From Hymenobacter sp. HSC-4F20 (GTDB lineage Bacteria > Bacteroidota > Bacteroidia > Cytophagales > Hymenobacteraceae), in assembly GCF_019599275.1 (NCBI RefSeq), contig NZ_JAHZTD010000008.1:1-55371 (forward strand): a stretch of DNA of 55,371 nt. Reading direction: 5' to 3'. Positions within the stretch are counted from its first letter, which is position 1; every line of letters begins with the position of its first letter. Of the stretch, positions 43,724 to 50,849 are shown one piece after another. The position numbers and the translations under genes were made by a program. The notes beneath the pieces are model-generated. The model did no database searches and was not told the origin of the DNA. It saw nothing but the letters and a program-made list of their open reading frames with translations.

Positions 43724-44557
43724 CTACACCTCCGGCTTCCAACCACTAGGGGGTGCGCTCTGGTCTATTACGGTCACGTGGCCCTTTGCCGCATACTGGA
43801 TCCGGACAACACCATCGGCCTTCTCAGCTCGCAGGTGCTGGCGAGGGATGGTATCCACTGCTTGGAGAAGTTGTTCTACTTGATCTAGTGGACTGACCAA
43901 GCAAAGCCGGAAGGGCCATCCTTGGTTTTCTACAAATTTCTTCTCGACCATGATTAGGTGAATCGGATGCCGGCGCTGCACATACTCATGCAGGGGACGT
44001 AGTTGGTCGTACACAGGTCGTAGAACCGAACTGAGGCAAGTGCCCTGCACGAAGTGGCTAATTTGACCATGCTGAAAAACCAGGGTCCCCACTTGACTTG
44101 AATCCACAGGTTCCACTGCGATTAGATCAAGTTCCTCATCGGCCAGCAGCTGCTGCAGCGTAGTCAGGTCTTCTGAAGTCAAGGGTACGCCGCCAATCAG
44201 TACCTTCTTCTGCGTCGGCTTACGGGAAGCCGTGCAGCGCGCTACCACGAGTAGCAATGGAAGACAGAAAAACAAGAGGGTAGCGTAATCAGACCAGGTA
44301 TGCCGCTGGTAGGACGCAATATCCGGCCAGGTGAGAAAGCCGATAAAGACCAAGCCGCATGCAAAGATGCTACCGAGTAGCTCATCAAATGAAGTGCGTT
44401 GCTTGCGCAGCAACAAGGCTACGGTTGTGAGATAGAGGGCCGCGGTAGGAATGAACTTAGCCAGGAAGAAGTACCCAAATTCCAGTATGTCAGCGTCAAG
44501 CAGAAGTGTAGCAAGCACAGAAAGTAGAGTCAGCTGATGGCAAAATAGCGTCCGCAT
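43724..44557 (-). CDS. Four-span membrane protein with cytoplasmic domain, function unknown
   Basis: The 277-residue protein has four hydrophobic segments in its first half (about 5-25, 30-50, 62-80, 88-108) with a short loop pattern 'TPTQKKVLIGGVPLTSEDL' after them. A soluble domain of about 150 residues follows ('EELDLIAVEPVDSSQVGTLV', 'VYDQLRPLHEYVQRRHPIHL', 'VVRIQYAAKGHVTVIDQ'). No enzyme motif was recognised. The architecture is that of a membrane sensor or regulator. It is divergent from the second rep gene with a 196-bp gap. Confidence 0.6.
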   Translation of the reverse strand: MRTLFCHQLTLLSVLATLLLDADILEFGYFFLAKFIPTAALYLTTVALLLRKQRTSFDELLGSIFACGLVFIGFLTWPDIASYQRHTWSDYATLLFFCLPLLLVVARCTASRKPTQKKVLIGGVPLTSEDLTTLQQLLADEELDLIAVEPVDSSQVGTLVFQHGQISHFVQGTCLSSVLRPVYDQLRPLHEYVQRRHPIHLIMVEKKFVENQGWPFRLCLVSPLDQVEQLLQAVDTIPRQHLRAEKADGVVRIQYAAKGHVTVIDQSAPPSGWKPEV

Positions 44558-44726
44558 CTAGTTAGCAAGGTCGCGCAATAAGCCCGTTGCAGGTGACATA
44601 CCATAGGCCCGTAACCACCGAATCTTCCCTCCGAGGGGTAGCCCGAATGAGAACGGGGTTATTAAAACGACTTTTTATCAGCTAAAAACGCCCTTCAACA
44701 ACTACAGTAGGTTTTCGTTGCTTTCC

Positions 44727-44734
44727 TACATTTG
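44727..44734 (+). promoter_or_regulatory. -7 promoter element for rep copy 2
   Basis: TACATTTG matches the Bacteroidota TAnnTTTG -7 consensus exactly, 20 bp before the preferred ATG of the second rep gene. Both rep genes thus have an exact -7 element. Confidence 0.55.
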
Positions 44735-44753
44735 TTGCCTGTCCCACCCTGCT

Positions 44754-45692
44754 ATGGATGCATCCGAATCCCTGGAAGTCAGGCAATACAACGCCATCAC
44801 GACGGCTCGCTATGATTACACGGCCTGCCAGTTGGACTTGCTCTTCTTTCTGCTTTCCAAGCTGCGACGAGAAGACAAGCCCAACCAGGAGTATCAGATC
44901 CATATGAACGAGGTGGTGGCCGTGACGGGCCGCGAGTGGCACTACCAGCAACTGCGGGAAGCTACCGAGTCCATGGGCTCGCGCATGTTCGAGGTGGAGA
45001 ACGACCAGTCCTACGTGCAACTCTGGATGTTTCAGAAGGTGGAATACGTTAAGGGCCAGGGCTACCTGCGGATTCGCCTCTCGGAAGATATCCGCCCCTA
45101 CCTGTTCGAGCTTAAAAGCAACTTCACTTCCTACCAGCTCTTCTCGGCCCTGAAGATTTCCAGCAAGTACGCCAAGCGTATTTATCACCTGGCCTCGCAG
45201 TGGAAGGACATCGGGGAAACCAAAACCTACGACCTGGATGAGTTCAAGCTCATGCTCAAGCTCAAGGATCCCAAGGGTAAGGAACCCGAGCAGTTCCAGC
45301 GCATCAGCGACTTGAAGTCGAAAGTGCTGGATATTGCCGTGCGCCAGATCAACGAGAACACCGAACTCAAGATTGGCTACACCCTGCTCAAGCAGGGCCG
45401 CTCCTTCCACGCCGTGCGCTTCTACGTCACCAAGCAGGAGCCCAAGCAGCTGCCGATTCCCTTCGAGGAGTCTCCGGAGCAAGCCAAACTGCTGATGGCG
45501 CGCCGGCATCTGGAATCGTTGGACATCAAGGATCCGAAGCTGGTCAGTCAGATCGTTGGCGATGAGAACCTCGTAAACGAGTTGTTCCAGTTCATGTACC
45601 GGTTAAAGACCGATAAGAGCAAAGCCAATAAGAACCCGGCGGGCCTGTTGCTGGCGGTGCTGGGCCTCAAGACGGCGACCAAGAACAGCTAA
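44754..45692 (+). CDS. Plasmid replication initiator, Rep_3 (RepB-like) family, copy 2
   Basis: The preferred ATG at 44754 gives 312 residues, beginning 'MDASESLEVRQYNAITTARY'; an upstream start at 44718 would add 12. The Rep_3 hallmarks are as in copy 1 and partly identical: 'SKYAKRIYHLASQWKDIGET', 'KTYDLDEFKLMLKLKDPKGK', 'LKSNFTSYQL'. The ends and DNA-contact regions differ more. No iteron array like that of copy 1 is adjacent; short TTTACAACT repeats lie 1-1.2 kb downstream beside the Fic and partition genes. It should initiate at its own origin. It is followed after 21 bp by the small Fic-partner gene. Confidence 0.94.
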   Translation: MDASESLEVRQYNAITTARYDYTACQLDLLFFLLSKLRREDKPNQEYQIHMNEVVAVTGREWHYQQLREATESMGSRMFEVENDQSYVQLWMFQKVEYVKGQGYLRIRLSEDIRPYLFELKSNFTSYQLFSALKISSKYAKRIYHLASQWKDIGETKTYDLDEFKLMLKLKDPKGKEPEQFQRISDLKSKVLDIAVRQINENTELKIGYTLLKQGRSFHAVRFYVTKQEPKQLPIPFEESPEQAKLLMARRHLESLDIKDPKLVSQIVGDENLVNELFQFMYRLKTDKSKANKNPAGLLLAVLGLKTATKNS

Positions 45693-45713
45693 CCTCCTTG
45701 CCTCTCCCCTATC

Positions 45714-46004
45714 ATGACTTCGCACAACCAGGAAGCCTACCGCGCGCTCAGAGCCTATCTGACGCATCTACTTACCGATCCGCAGGACAAAGCCCTGGAA
45801 GAGGTGCCGGCACTGCTACGGCCCAGCGTAGAGACCTTTATGCTGGGGAAAACCGTGTACCACGATGCGGCCGACCGGCCCGTTATCTACGCCCACGATC
45901 TGGCTGCCTGGGCCCACCAGGTAATTCACGTCTCCGGGTTAGAGTATCCAGTGGCGCTGGCCAGCGTGGACATCGAGCGTCTGCGCCAAGCCATGGCCGC
46001 ATGA
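45714..46004 (+). CDS. Small Fic-associated protein, function unknown
   Basis: This 96-residue protein reads 'MTSHNQEAYRALRAYLTHLL', 'ALEEVPALLRPSVETFMLGK', 'RPVIYAHDLAAWAHQVI' and ends '...RLRQAMAA'. It is mainly helical and soluble. Its stop codon overlaps the ATG of the Fic gene (ATGA at 46001-46004), so the two are translationally coupled. The position is that of a partner such as an antitoxin or specificity factor, but the sequence is not a recognised VbhA/AntF-type antitoxin: no (S/T)xxxE(G/N) motif is visible. It also follows rep copy 2 by only 21 bp. Function unknown. Confidence 0.7.
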   Translation: MTSHNQEAYRALRAYLTHLLTDPQDKALEEVPALLRPSVETFMLGKTVYHDAADRPVIYAHDLAAWAHQVIHVSGLEYPVALASVDIERLRQAMAA

Positions 46005-46768
46005 GGTGGGAGGAGATAGAGCGCTTAACCGGCCTAGTGCAGCAGCTGGCTCCGGCGGACCGGCTTTCCCGGCAACAGTTAAATCACGTGCTTGTATCGG
46101 CACACTCGACGATGATCGAGGGCTCCCGGGTTACGGTGCAGTCCGCATTTGACTTCCTGGTCGGGGAGCAGGCCATGATTGACCCGAGCCTACCCTGGGA
46201 TGGCTACGACATGCTGGCGGATCATGCGCAGGCCTTGGATCTGGCTCTGCAGTGGGCCGACGAGGGACGCCTACCTACCCCACTGCTGCTGCAAGAGCTG
46301 GCCGGCGCCGTGATGCGCACCACCGGGCTCCGCACCAACAGCATCCTGGGCAGCACGGATGCGGCCCGCGGCGACTTCCGCCTCGACAAGGTTTCCATCC
46401 TGGGAGCCAGCTCGTTTCCCAACGCGCAGAAGGTGCCCTGGCTGGTAAGCCAGCTTACCCACCAGCTGCAGCAGTGCATGGCCTCGGCTGCTACCTGGCA
46501 AGAGCAGTTGCTGATTGCTTTTGACGCGCACCTGCAGCTGGTGAGCATTCATCCCTTCAACGATGGCAACGGCCGCACCTCCCGGCTGCTAATGAATTTT
46601 ATTCAACAGTATTTCAAGCAGCCCCTAACCGTTGTCTTCCGGGAAGACAAGGCGGCTTACTTCGCCGCCCTGGAAAGCAGCCGGCGCGCAGAGGATGTGC
46701 AGATCTTCCGGGAATTTATGGTAGGCCAGCACGTGAAGTCCCTGGAAAACCAGCTGTTGAAGCCCTAA
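46001..46768 (+). CDS. Fic-domain AMP-transferase-like protein, class II
   Basis: The 255-residue protein starts inside the stop of the gene before it. The Fic motif at residues 184-192 reads HPFNDGNGR, followed by 'TSRLLMNFIQQYFKQPLTVV', so all catalytic residues are intact. An inhibitory helix motif (S/T)xxxE(G/N) is visible near the N-terminus: S36-T-M-I-E40-G41. That makes it a class II Fic protein that carries its own inhibitor, unlike class I toxins controlled by a separate antitoxin. Fic enzymes usually transfer AMP to Ser, Thr or Tyr of a target. The target is unknown; plasmid stability or host regulation is possible. Confidence 0.93.
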   Translation: MRWEEIERLTGLVQQLAPADRLSRQQLNHVLVSAHSTMIEGSRVTVQSAFDFLVGEQAMIDPSLPWDGYDMLADHAQALDLALQWADEGRLPTPLLLQELAGAVMRTTGLRTNSILGSTDAARGDFRLDKVSILGASSFPNAQKVPWLVSQLTHQLQQCMASAATWQEQLLIAFDAHLQLVSIHPFNDGNGRTSRLLMNFIQQYFKQPLTVVFREDKAAYFAALESSRRAEDVQIFREFMVGQHVKSLENQLLKP

Positions 46769-46916
46769 TTTACAACTGAATAAACAAGTGTATTCGGTTG
46801 TGGATCTGCTTGCGCAGACAAATGATACAGTACTCTGTAAAAGATTAGTTGCACCTCCTCATCGTGTAGTCCAGAGGAAGAGGTGCAGCTAGTTATTTAC
46901 AACTCTATTTACAACT
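46769..46916. repeat. TTTACAACT repeats before the RHH partition gene
   Basis: TTTACAACT occurs at 46769, 46896 and 46908, with CAACAACT close behind. The reverse complement AGTTGTAAA occurs in the inverted repeat at 47289 and, in part, near 48010. Spread around the partition locus, these copies could be centromere-like or operator sites for the RHH protein. A hairpin with GCACCTC/GAGGTGC arms lies at about 46850-46888. Confidence 0.45.
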
Positions 46917-46926
46917 AAATCAACAA

Positions 46927-47238
46927 CTACTTTGGGTTGTGCTTTTTAGCAGCCTTGTCGATCTTCTCCTTCACCGCGGCCACGACAAAGTCGTGAATGG
47001 AGATACGGTCCCGCTTGGGTAAGCTGTCCTGGATAGCTCGGATCTGGGCCAGCTCGCTCTCGTAGATTTTGAAGGTAAAAGACTTGAGTTTATCCTCTGC
47101 GGCCCCCGGTGGGTTGGCCGGCACAACCGGCGGTTCCAACACGGAGCCGCCCTTGTTGATCATCTCCTGCATAGCCGGGTTCGACAGCGAGGCCGGGGGC
47201 GTAGGAGGGAGGCCGAGTTTAGGTTTCTTCGTGGCCAT
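46927..47238 (-). CDS. Ribbon-helix-helix protein, candidate partition partner (ParB/ParG-like)
   Basis: This 103-residue basic protein has a disordered N-terminal half rich in Pro, Lys and Ser and a C-terminal 'SFTFKIYESELAQIRAIQDS' and 'RISIHDFVVAAVKEKIDKAA', the strand-helix-helix order of a ribbon-helix-helix DNA-binding domain. The layout is typical of ParG-type adaptors that couple ParA to DNA with a flexible tail. It lies after parA on the same strand, separated by an 80-bp gap that holds the 16-bp inverted repeat. Whether its binding site is that repeat or the TTTACAACT set is not known. Confidence 0.75.
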   Translation of the reverse strand: MATKKPKLGLPPTPPASLSNPAMQEMINKGGSVLEPPVVPANPPGAAEDKLKSFTFKIYESELAQIRAIQDSLPKRDRISIHDFVVAAVKEKIDKAAKKHNPK

Positions 47239-47264
47239 AGGTTCTTACTGAGGTTCTATATTAG

Positions 47265-47304
47265 CAACCTGTTTTACAACCTATTTTAGTTGTAAAACAG
47301 GTTG
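47265..47304. promoter_or_regulatory. 16-bp inverted repeat between parA and the RHH gene
   Basis: Bases 47265-47280 and 47289-47304 are perfect reverse complements around CTATTTTA. The half-site CAACCTGTTTTACAAC includes the TTACAAC motif found elsewhere in the locus. It is a good candidate operator or centromere. It could also act as a terminator for parA. Confidence 0.6.
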
Positions 47305-47317
47305 GTGCTTTGGTTCT

Positions 47318-47974
47318 CTATTTTGTTGCTTCTATTGCGTTTTGCACACTGCTGCATAAGTCATTAACTTCCGCAACTGCTTTCTCGTCGAGCGGTTTCA
47401 TTTCCAGGACCCCTAGGCCGGAAGCGGCAGCGTTTGCGAACGAGATGCGGTTACCGACGGATGCCTCCAGAAACTGCAGGTACTCGGAGCCGCGCAAGAG
47501 TTCGGCGGCTTCTTCCTTGTAGGTGCCGCGTGCATCCGCTTTATTGATGAACGTGAGGGAGCGCAGGCCGGGGTTGAAGGGCGCGACCTCCGCAATAAGG
47601 TTCTCCACCTTTCGCAGCGTCCAGATATCGAGCGAGCGAGGAGCGAAGGGAACGAGGTAGACGTGGGAGATAGTCAATGCGGAGCGCTGGCTGACGGTAT
47701 CGCGGCCACCGGTGTCGATGACGATGTCGTCGCACTTGGTAGCCAGGCGCTGCACCTGGGCATTCAGCTCGCGGCCCGTTACCTTAACGGCTGTATACCC
47801 CAAGTCTCCATCCAGCGACTGGTGACGGAAGGAAGTGAAGTCTGTGGCCGATTCCTGGTCGTCAGCATCGATAAGAATCACATCTCGTCCCTGCTGGAGC
47901 AGATACACCGTCAGATTCGTTGCAATCGTCGTCTTGCCGCTGCCTCCCTTGATGCCGCCTACCGTGTAGATCAT
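47318..47974 (-). CDS. parA: ParA-family partition ATPase (short form)
   Basis: The 218-residue protein has a deviant Walker A 'GGIKGGSGKTTIATNL' near residue 7, Walker A' 'VILIDADDQESAT', and the Walker B region 'DDIVIDTGGRDTVSQRSAL'. It lacks an N-terminal HTH, so it is of the short ParA/ParF type, which pairs with RHH adaptors such as the neighbour downstream. It partitions plasmid copies by ATP-dependent gradients on the nucleoid. ATG 47972-47974 is clear. A short overlapping frame from 48053 could encode a leader peptide, but I do not claim it. Confidence 0.93.
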   Translation of the reverse strand: MIYTVGGIKGGSGKTTIATNLTVYLLQQGRDVILIDADDQESATDFTSFRHQSLDGDLGYTAVKVTGRELNAQVQRLATKCDDIVIDTGGRDTVSQRSALTISHVYLVPFAPRSLDIWTLRKVENLIAEVAPFNPGLRSLTFINKADARGTYKEEAAELLRGSEYLQFLEASVGNRISFANAAASGLGVLEMKPLDEKAVAEVNDLCSSVQNAIEATK

Positions 47975-48188
47975 GTTGTCGTGGTTGAACTGGTACCGGT
48001 TGTAATTTTAATTGTAAATCTAGTTGTTCTTCTTGCACCAACATATTGTTCATGGCATATTTATCTAGGGATACTAGATGAAGCTACCTGTAGAGAACGT
48101 TGTACTAGATCCTGGCCTAGTGCCTGGATTGCTACGATAAGGCATGAGGATGCCCTAGCTTAACGTAATTCGACTTCTCGGACAATCT

Positions 48189-48560
48189 TTAACGAAGCTT
48201 TTTAGAGCTTAGCCAAAGTTGGGTAATGGAGTCACCTCGGATTAGGTAGTAGTTTTCCCTTGTTCCAGGACGTGGCATAGAAAGCGCTTCTATGCCTGCT
48301 GAATCTTGTCTAAGTACACGAATCGCCTGATGGAAAAAAGGCTTGTGAGCAAAGAGAGAATCTAGATTAGGTTGCTCCCGCAGTCCGCTCCGAAAGACTA
48401 CGGCATTGATATAGGAGTCTTCGTACTCTATATTCTGCTGTCCTTGGTACTGCCTGAGAGATGGCTCAGGCAAATGCCTACGACTTCCCCACTCGAAGCC
48501 GATCAGCAAGCCACCTAACGCCGAGCCTATACTAATCCATCCTTTCGCCGAAACGTGCAT
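48189..48560 (-). CDS. Hypothetical protein with N-terminal anchor
   Basis: This 123-residue product has a weak signal/anchor ('ISIGSALGGLLIGFEW', about 10-25). The remainder is polar with 'DSYINAVVFRSGLREQPNLD', 'FHQAIRVLRQDSAGIEALSM', and 'YYLIRGDSITQLWLSSKKLR' at the end. I do not recognise the family. It is probably exported or membrane-bound. Codon and GC use are lower than in the kinase region. Confidence 0.5.
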   Translation of the reverse strand: MHVSAKGWISIGSALGGLLIGFEWGSRRHLPEPSLRQYQGQQNIEYEDSYINAVVFRSGLREQPNLDSLFAHKPFFHQAIRVLRQDSAGIEALSMPRPGTRENYYLIRGDSITQLWLSSKKLR

Positions 48561-48765
48561 CGGTGGTCATCCTTTTTTCAAGACTATCTTGACACTTGGG
48601 TCAAGTATATAAAAGGTAGAGTTTACCTATCCAGCTCCACTTCCACTGTTCTTGAAACAATTGCTTAACGTAATCTGTGGGAACACGTCCTGAAACAGTA
48701 CCGGCGCTAGGCTTAGGCGCAGATTGCTGTTGATAGGGTACTTTATATGATACGTGTCACTTAGC

Positions 48766-48774
48766 TACCTTTCG
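48766..48774 (+). promoter_or_regulatory. Candidate -7 element for the MutS-like gene
   Basis: TACCTTTCG, the same nine bases as at 15598-15606, lies 66 bp before the ATG of the MutS-like gene. No -33 element is clear. Confidence 0.35.
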
Positions 48775-48839
48775 CGCTACTTATAAGTACCAGTGGCACC
48801 ACCTCACCGCCCAGGCCCTGGTAGCTACCCCTGTATCTC

Positions 48840-50462
48840 ATGTGGACTTCATCCCGCACACGCTTACGCCGCTTGGAGGCAGCTTGGCTCCAGCCAGCTG
48901 CCCGCTCCCCCCACTTCCCCTTGGTGGCCCGCTACTACGACTACGTGCAGCATGAGCCCGCCTACCACCGCCTACCTGACCAAACCTGGGCAGATCTGAA
49001 TGGCGAATTGCTCTTTGAACTGCTCGATGCCACGGTGAGCCGGGTAGGACAGCAATGCCTGTACCACCGCCTGCGCAGCCCGCTAGCCGACGAGACCACC
49101 TTGCACGAGTTTGATGCTGCCGCGACCTTGCTGGCGCAGCAACCCCTGGCCCGCGGGCAAGCCTTGCTCGCACTCGACCAGCTGACTGCCCGCGAGGCGT
49201 ACTACCTAGTCGATTTGCTTAGTGGCCAGCCGCTCCCCACCTTGCCCGGCGCTCGTTTCGCGCCGCTGCTCGCGCTGGGGCTGTTGACCACAGTGCTCGG
49301 GGGCTTTTGGCTACCCATCCTCTGGTGGGGTACGATTGCGTTTGCCCTTACCAATGCGGTGTTTCACTTCTGGCAGCTCCAACGGATTAAGTTCAGTGTT
49401 CGCCCGCTGCTGCAACTGGGCCGCTTGCACCGGGCGGGGCAGGCGCTACAGCGGGCGGCCCTGCCCCTGCGGCAGCTTCAGCCGCTGGCAGCGCCGCTAG
49501 CCCGGCTGGGGGCGCTCGTGCGACAAGTAGCGTTCTTTCAGGTGGAAGACAACTGGCTGCTGGAATTGCTCAAGATGCTGCTGCTGCTAGACCTGCTGGT
49601 GTATGCCCGGTGCCGGGTGGCCGTGCAGCAGTACGCGCCCTCGATTCGGAGTGTCTTTGAGGCCGTTGGCTACGTCGATTGCGCCCTCGCCGTGGCCAGC
49701 TTCCGCCAGCGCCACGCCACCTGCGTGCCGCACTTTGGGCCGGCTACTGAGGGCATCCAGCTGCAAGCTGGCTACCACCCGCTGGTACCGGGGTGCGTGC
49801 CCAACGACCTCACCCTGACCGGGCCAGGCGTACTGCTCACCGGCTCGAACATGGCGGGCAAAACTACCTTTATGCGTACGCTAGGCGTGAATGCGTTGCT
49901 AGCCCAGACCATAGCTACGTGCCCGGCCACCGCTTACCGCGCCCCTTTTTGCCGGGTGCTCACCAGCCTCAGTCTGGCCGACAGCCTACCCACGGGCAAA
50001 AGCTATTACTTGGTCGAAGCCGAAACCATGCGGCAGCTGCTGCTGGCCTGCGACGCGGCCCCCGGCAGCTACCTGCTGCTGCTGGATGAGCTGTTCAAAG
50101 GCACGAATACGCAGGAGCGCATTGCCGCTACTAAAGCTGTGCTGGCCTACTTGCAGCCCCGCAGCTGGGTTGTGGCAGCCACCCACGATGGGGAGCTGGG
50201 CGCGCTCTTGCACTCAAGCTTTGTTGAATACCACTTTTGCGAGACAGTCACGGAGGAAGACTGGTATTTCGACTACCGCCTCAAAGCTGGTCCGCTGACC
50301 ACGCGCAATGCCATTCGGCTGTTGGCGCGCCTGCACTACCCGGCGCAAGTGGTAGCTGCCGCGCAGGCGCTCAGCACTACCCTGGCTACACGGGCGCAAT
50401 CCAGCAGCGCGCAACTGAGCACGTCGGAAGAATGTAGCTCTCTGGCTGATTCAACCCGATAG
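48840..50462 (+). CDS. Membrane-anchored MutS-family ATPase
   Basis: The 540-residue protein has the MutS ATPase domain in its C-terminal third: Walker A 'LLTGSNMAGKTTFMRTLGVN' near residue 335, a Q-loop/D-loop region 'LTSLSLADSLPTGKSYYLVE', Walker B 'LLLLDELFKGTNTQERIAA', and a final 'VVAATHDGEL' switch. The lever region precedes it. The mismatch-binding N-terminal domain of true MutS is absent. Residues about 140-180 contain two strong hydrophobic spans ('LLALGLLTTVLGGFWLPILW'), so the protein is probably membrane-bound. This variant occurs in Bacteroidota and its function is unknown; it is not an ordinary mismatch-repair protein. Confidence 0.88.
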   Translation: MWTSSRTRLRRLEAAWLQPAARSPHFPLVARYYDYVQHEPAYHRLPDQTWADLNGELLFELLDATVSRVGQQCLYHRLRSPLADETTLHEFDAAATLLAQQPLARGQALLALDQLTAREAYYLVDLLSGQPLPTLPGARFAPLLALGLLTTVLGGFWLPILWWGTIAFALTNAVFHFWQLQRIKFSVRPLLQLGRLHRAGQALQRAALPLRQLQPLAAPLARLGALVRQVAFFQVEDNWLLELLKMLLLLDLLVYARCRVAVQQYAPSIRSVFEAVGYVDCALAVASFRQRHATCVPHFGPATEGIQLQAGYHPLVPGCVPNDLTLTGPGVLLTGSNMAGKTTFMRTLGVNALLAQTIATCPATAYRAPFCRVLTSLSLADSLPTGKSYYLVEAETMRQLLLACDAAPGSYLLLLDELFKGTNTQERIAATKAVLAYLQPRSWVVAATHDGELGALLHSSFVEYHFCETVTEEDWYFDYRLKAGPLTTRNAIRLLARLHYPAQVVAAAQALSTTLATRAQSSSAQLSTSEECSSLADSTR

Positions 50463-50631
50463 AAGAAGGATTTATTGGGCAGAAGAGCTTATCACATAGA
50501 CAGTAGAGTGCATAGAACGCAGTTCTTAGGTATTGCAAACGTTCCTTCAGAAAAGACAGGTAGGATTCTGACTGGCTAACACGAAGTCGGTCCAAAAAAC
50601 GCTTGGTTTCTAGACACGTCCGCCACCCATC

Positions 50632-50667
50632 AACCAGCCCCGAAAACATGCGTTTTCGGGGCTGGTT
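50632..50667. terminator. 16-bp stem terminator
   Basis: Arms 50632-50647 and 50652-50667 pair perfectly around ATGC and end in TTTTC on the plus strand. It serves the MutS-like gene (end 50462) and, read the other way, the minus-strand T9SS gene (end 50850). Confidence 0.8.
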
Positions 50668-50849
50668 TTCTTCCTCTTATTTAGACGGAAGAATGCGGGT
50701 GCTAATAGTACTGCTGGCCGGGGCCAACTCAAAAAGGTGTAAGTATACCTCAGCAGGAAGCTCAGCAGGAAGTTGAAACCAGGGCATACCCGTTGCCCTA
50801 GCTGATAATGGCCGGGGTAGTCGGCCGGTAGTATCCTTTTTACCACAGC

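Noticed and set aside
45698..46000. Extension of the Fic protein by 101 residues upstream
   Set aside because: That stretch is the small partner gene in another frame. The overlapping ATGA at 46001 is the proper Fic start.
48840..50462. Canonical mismatch-repair MutS
   Set aside because: The length of 540 residues, the absence of the mismatch-binding domain and the membrane spans exclude a standard MutS.
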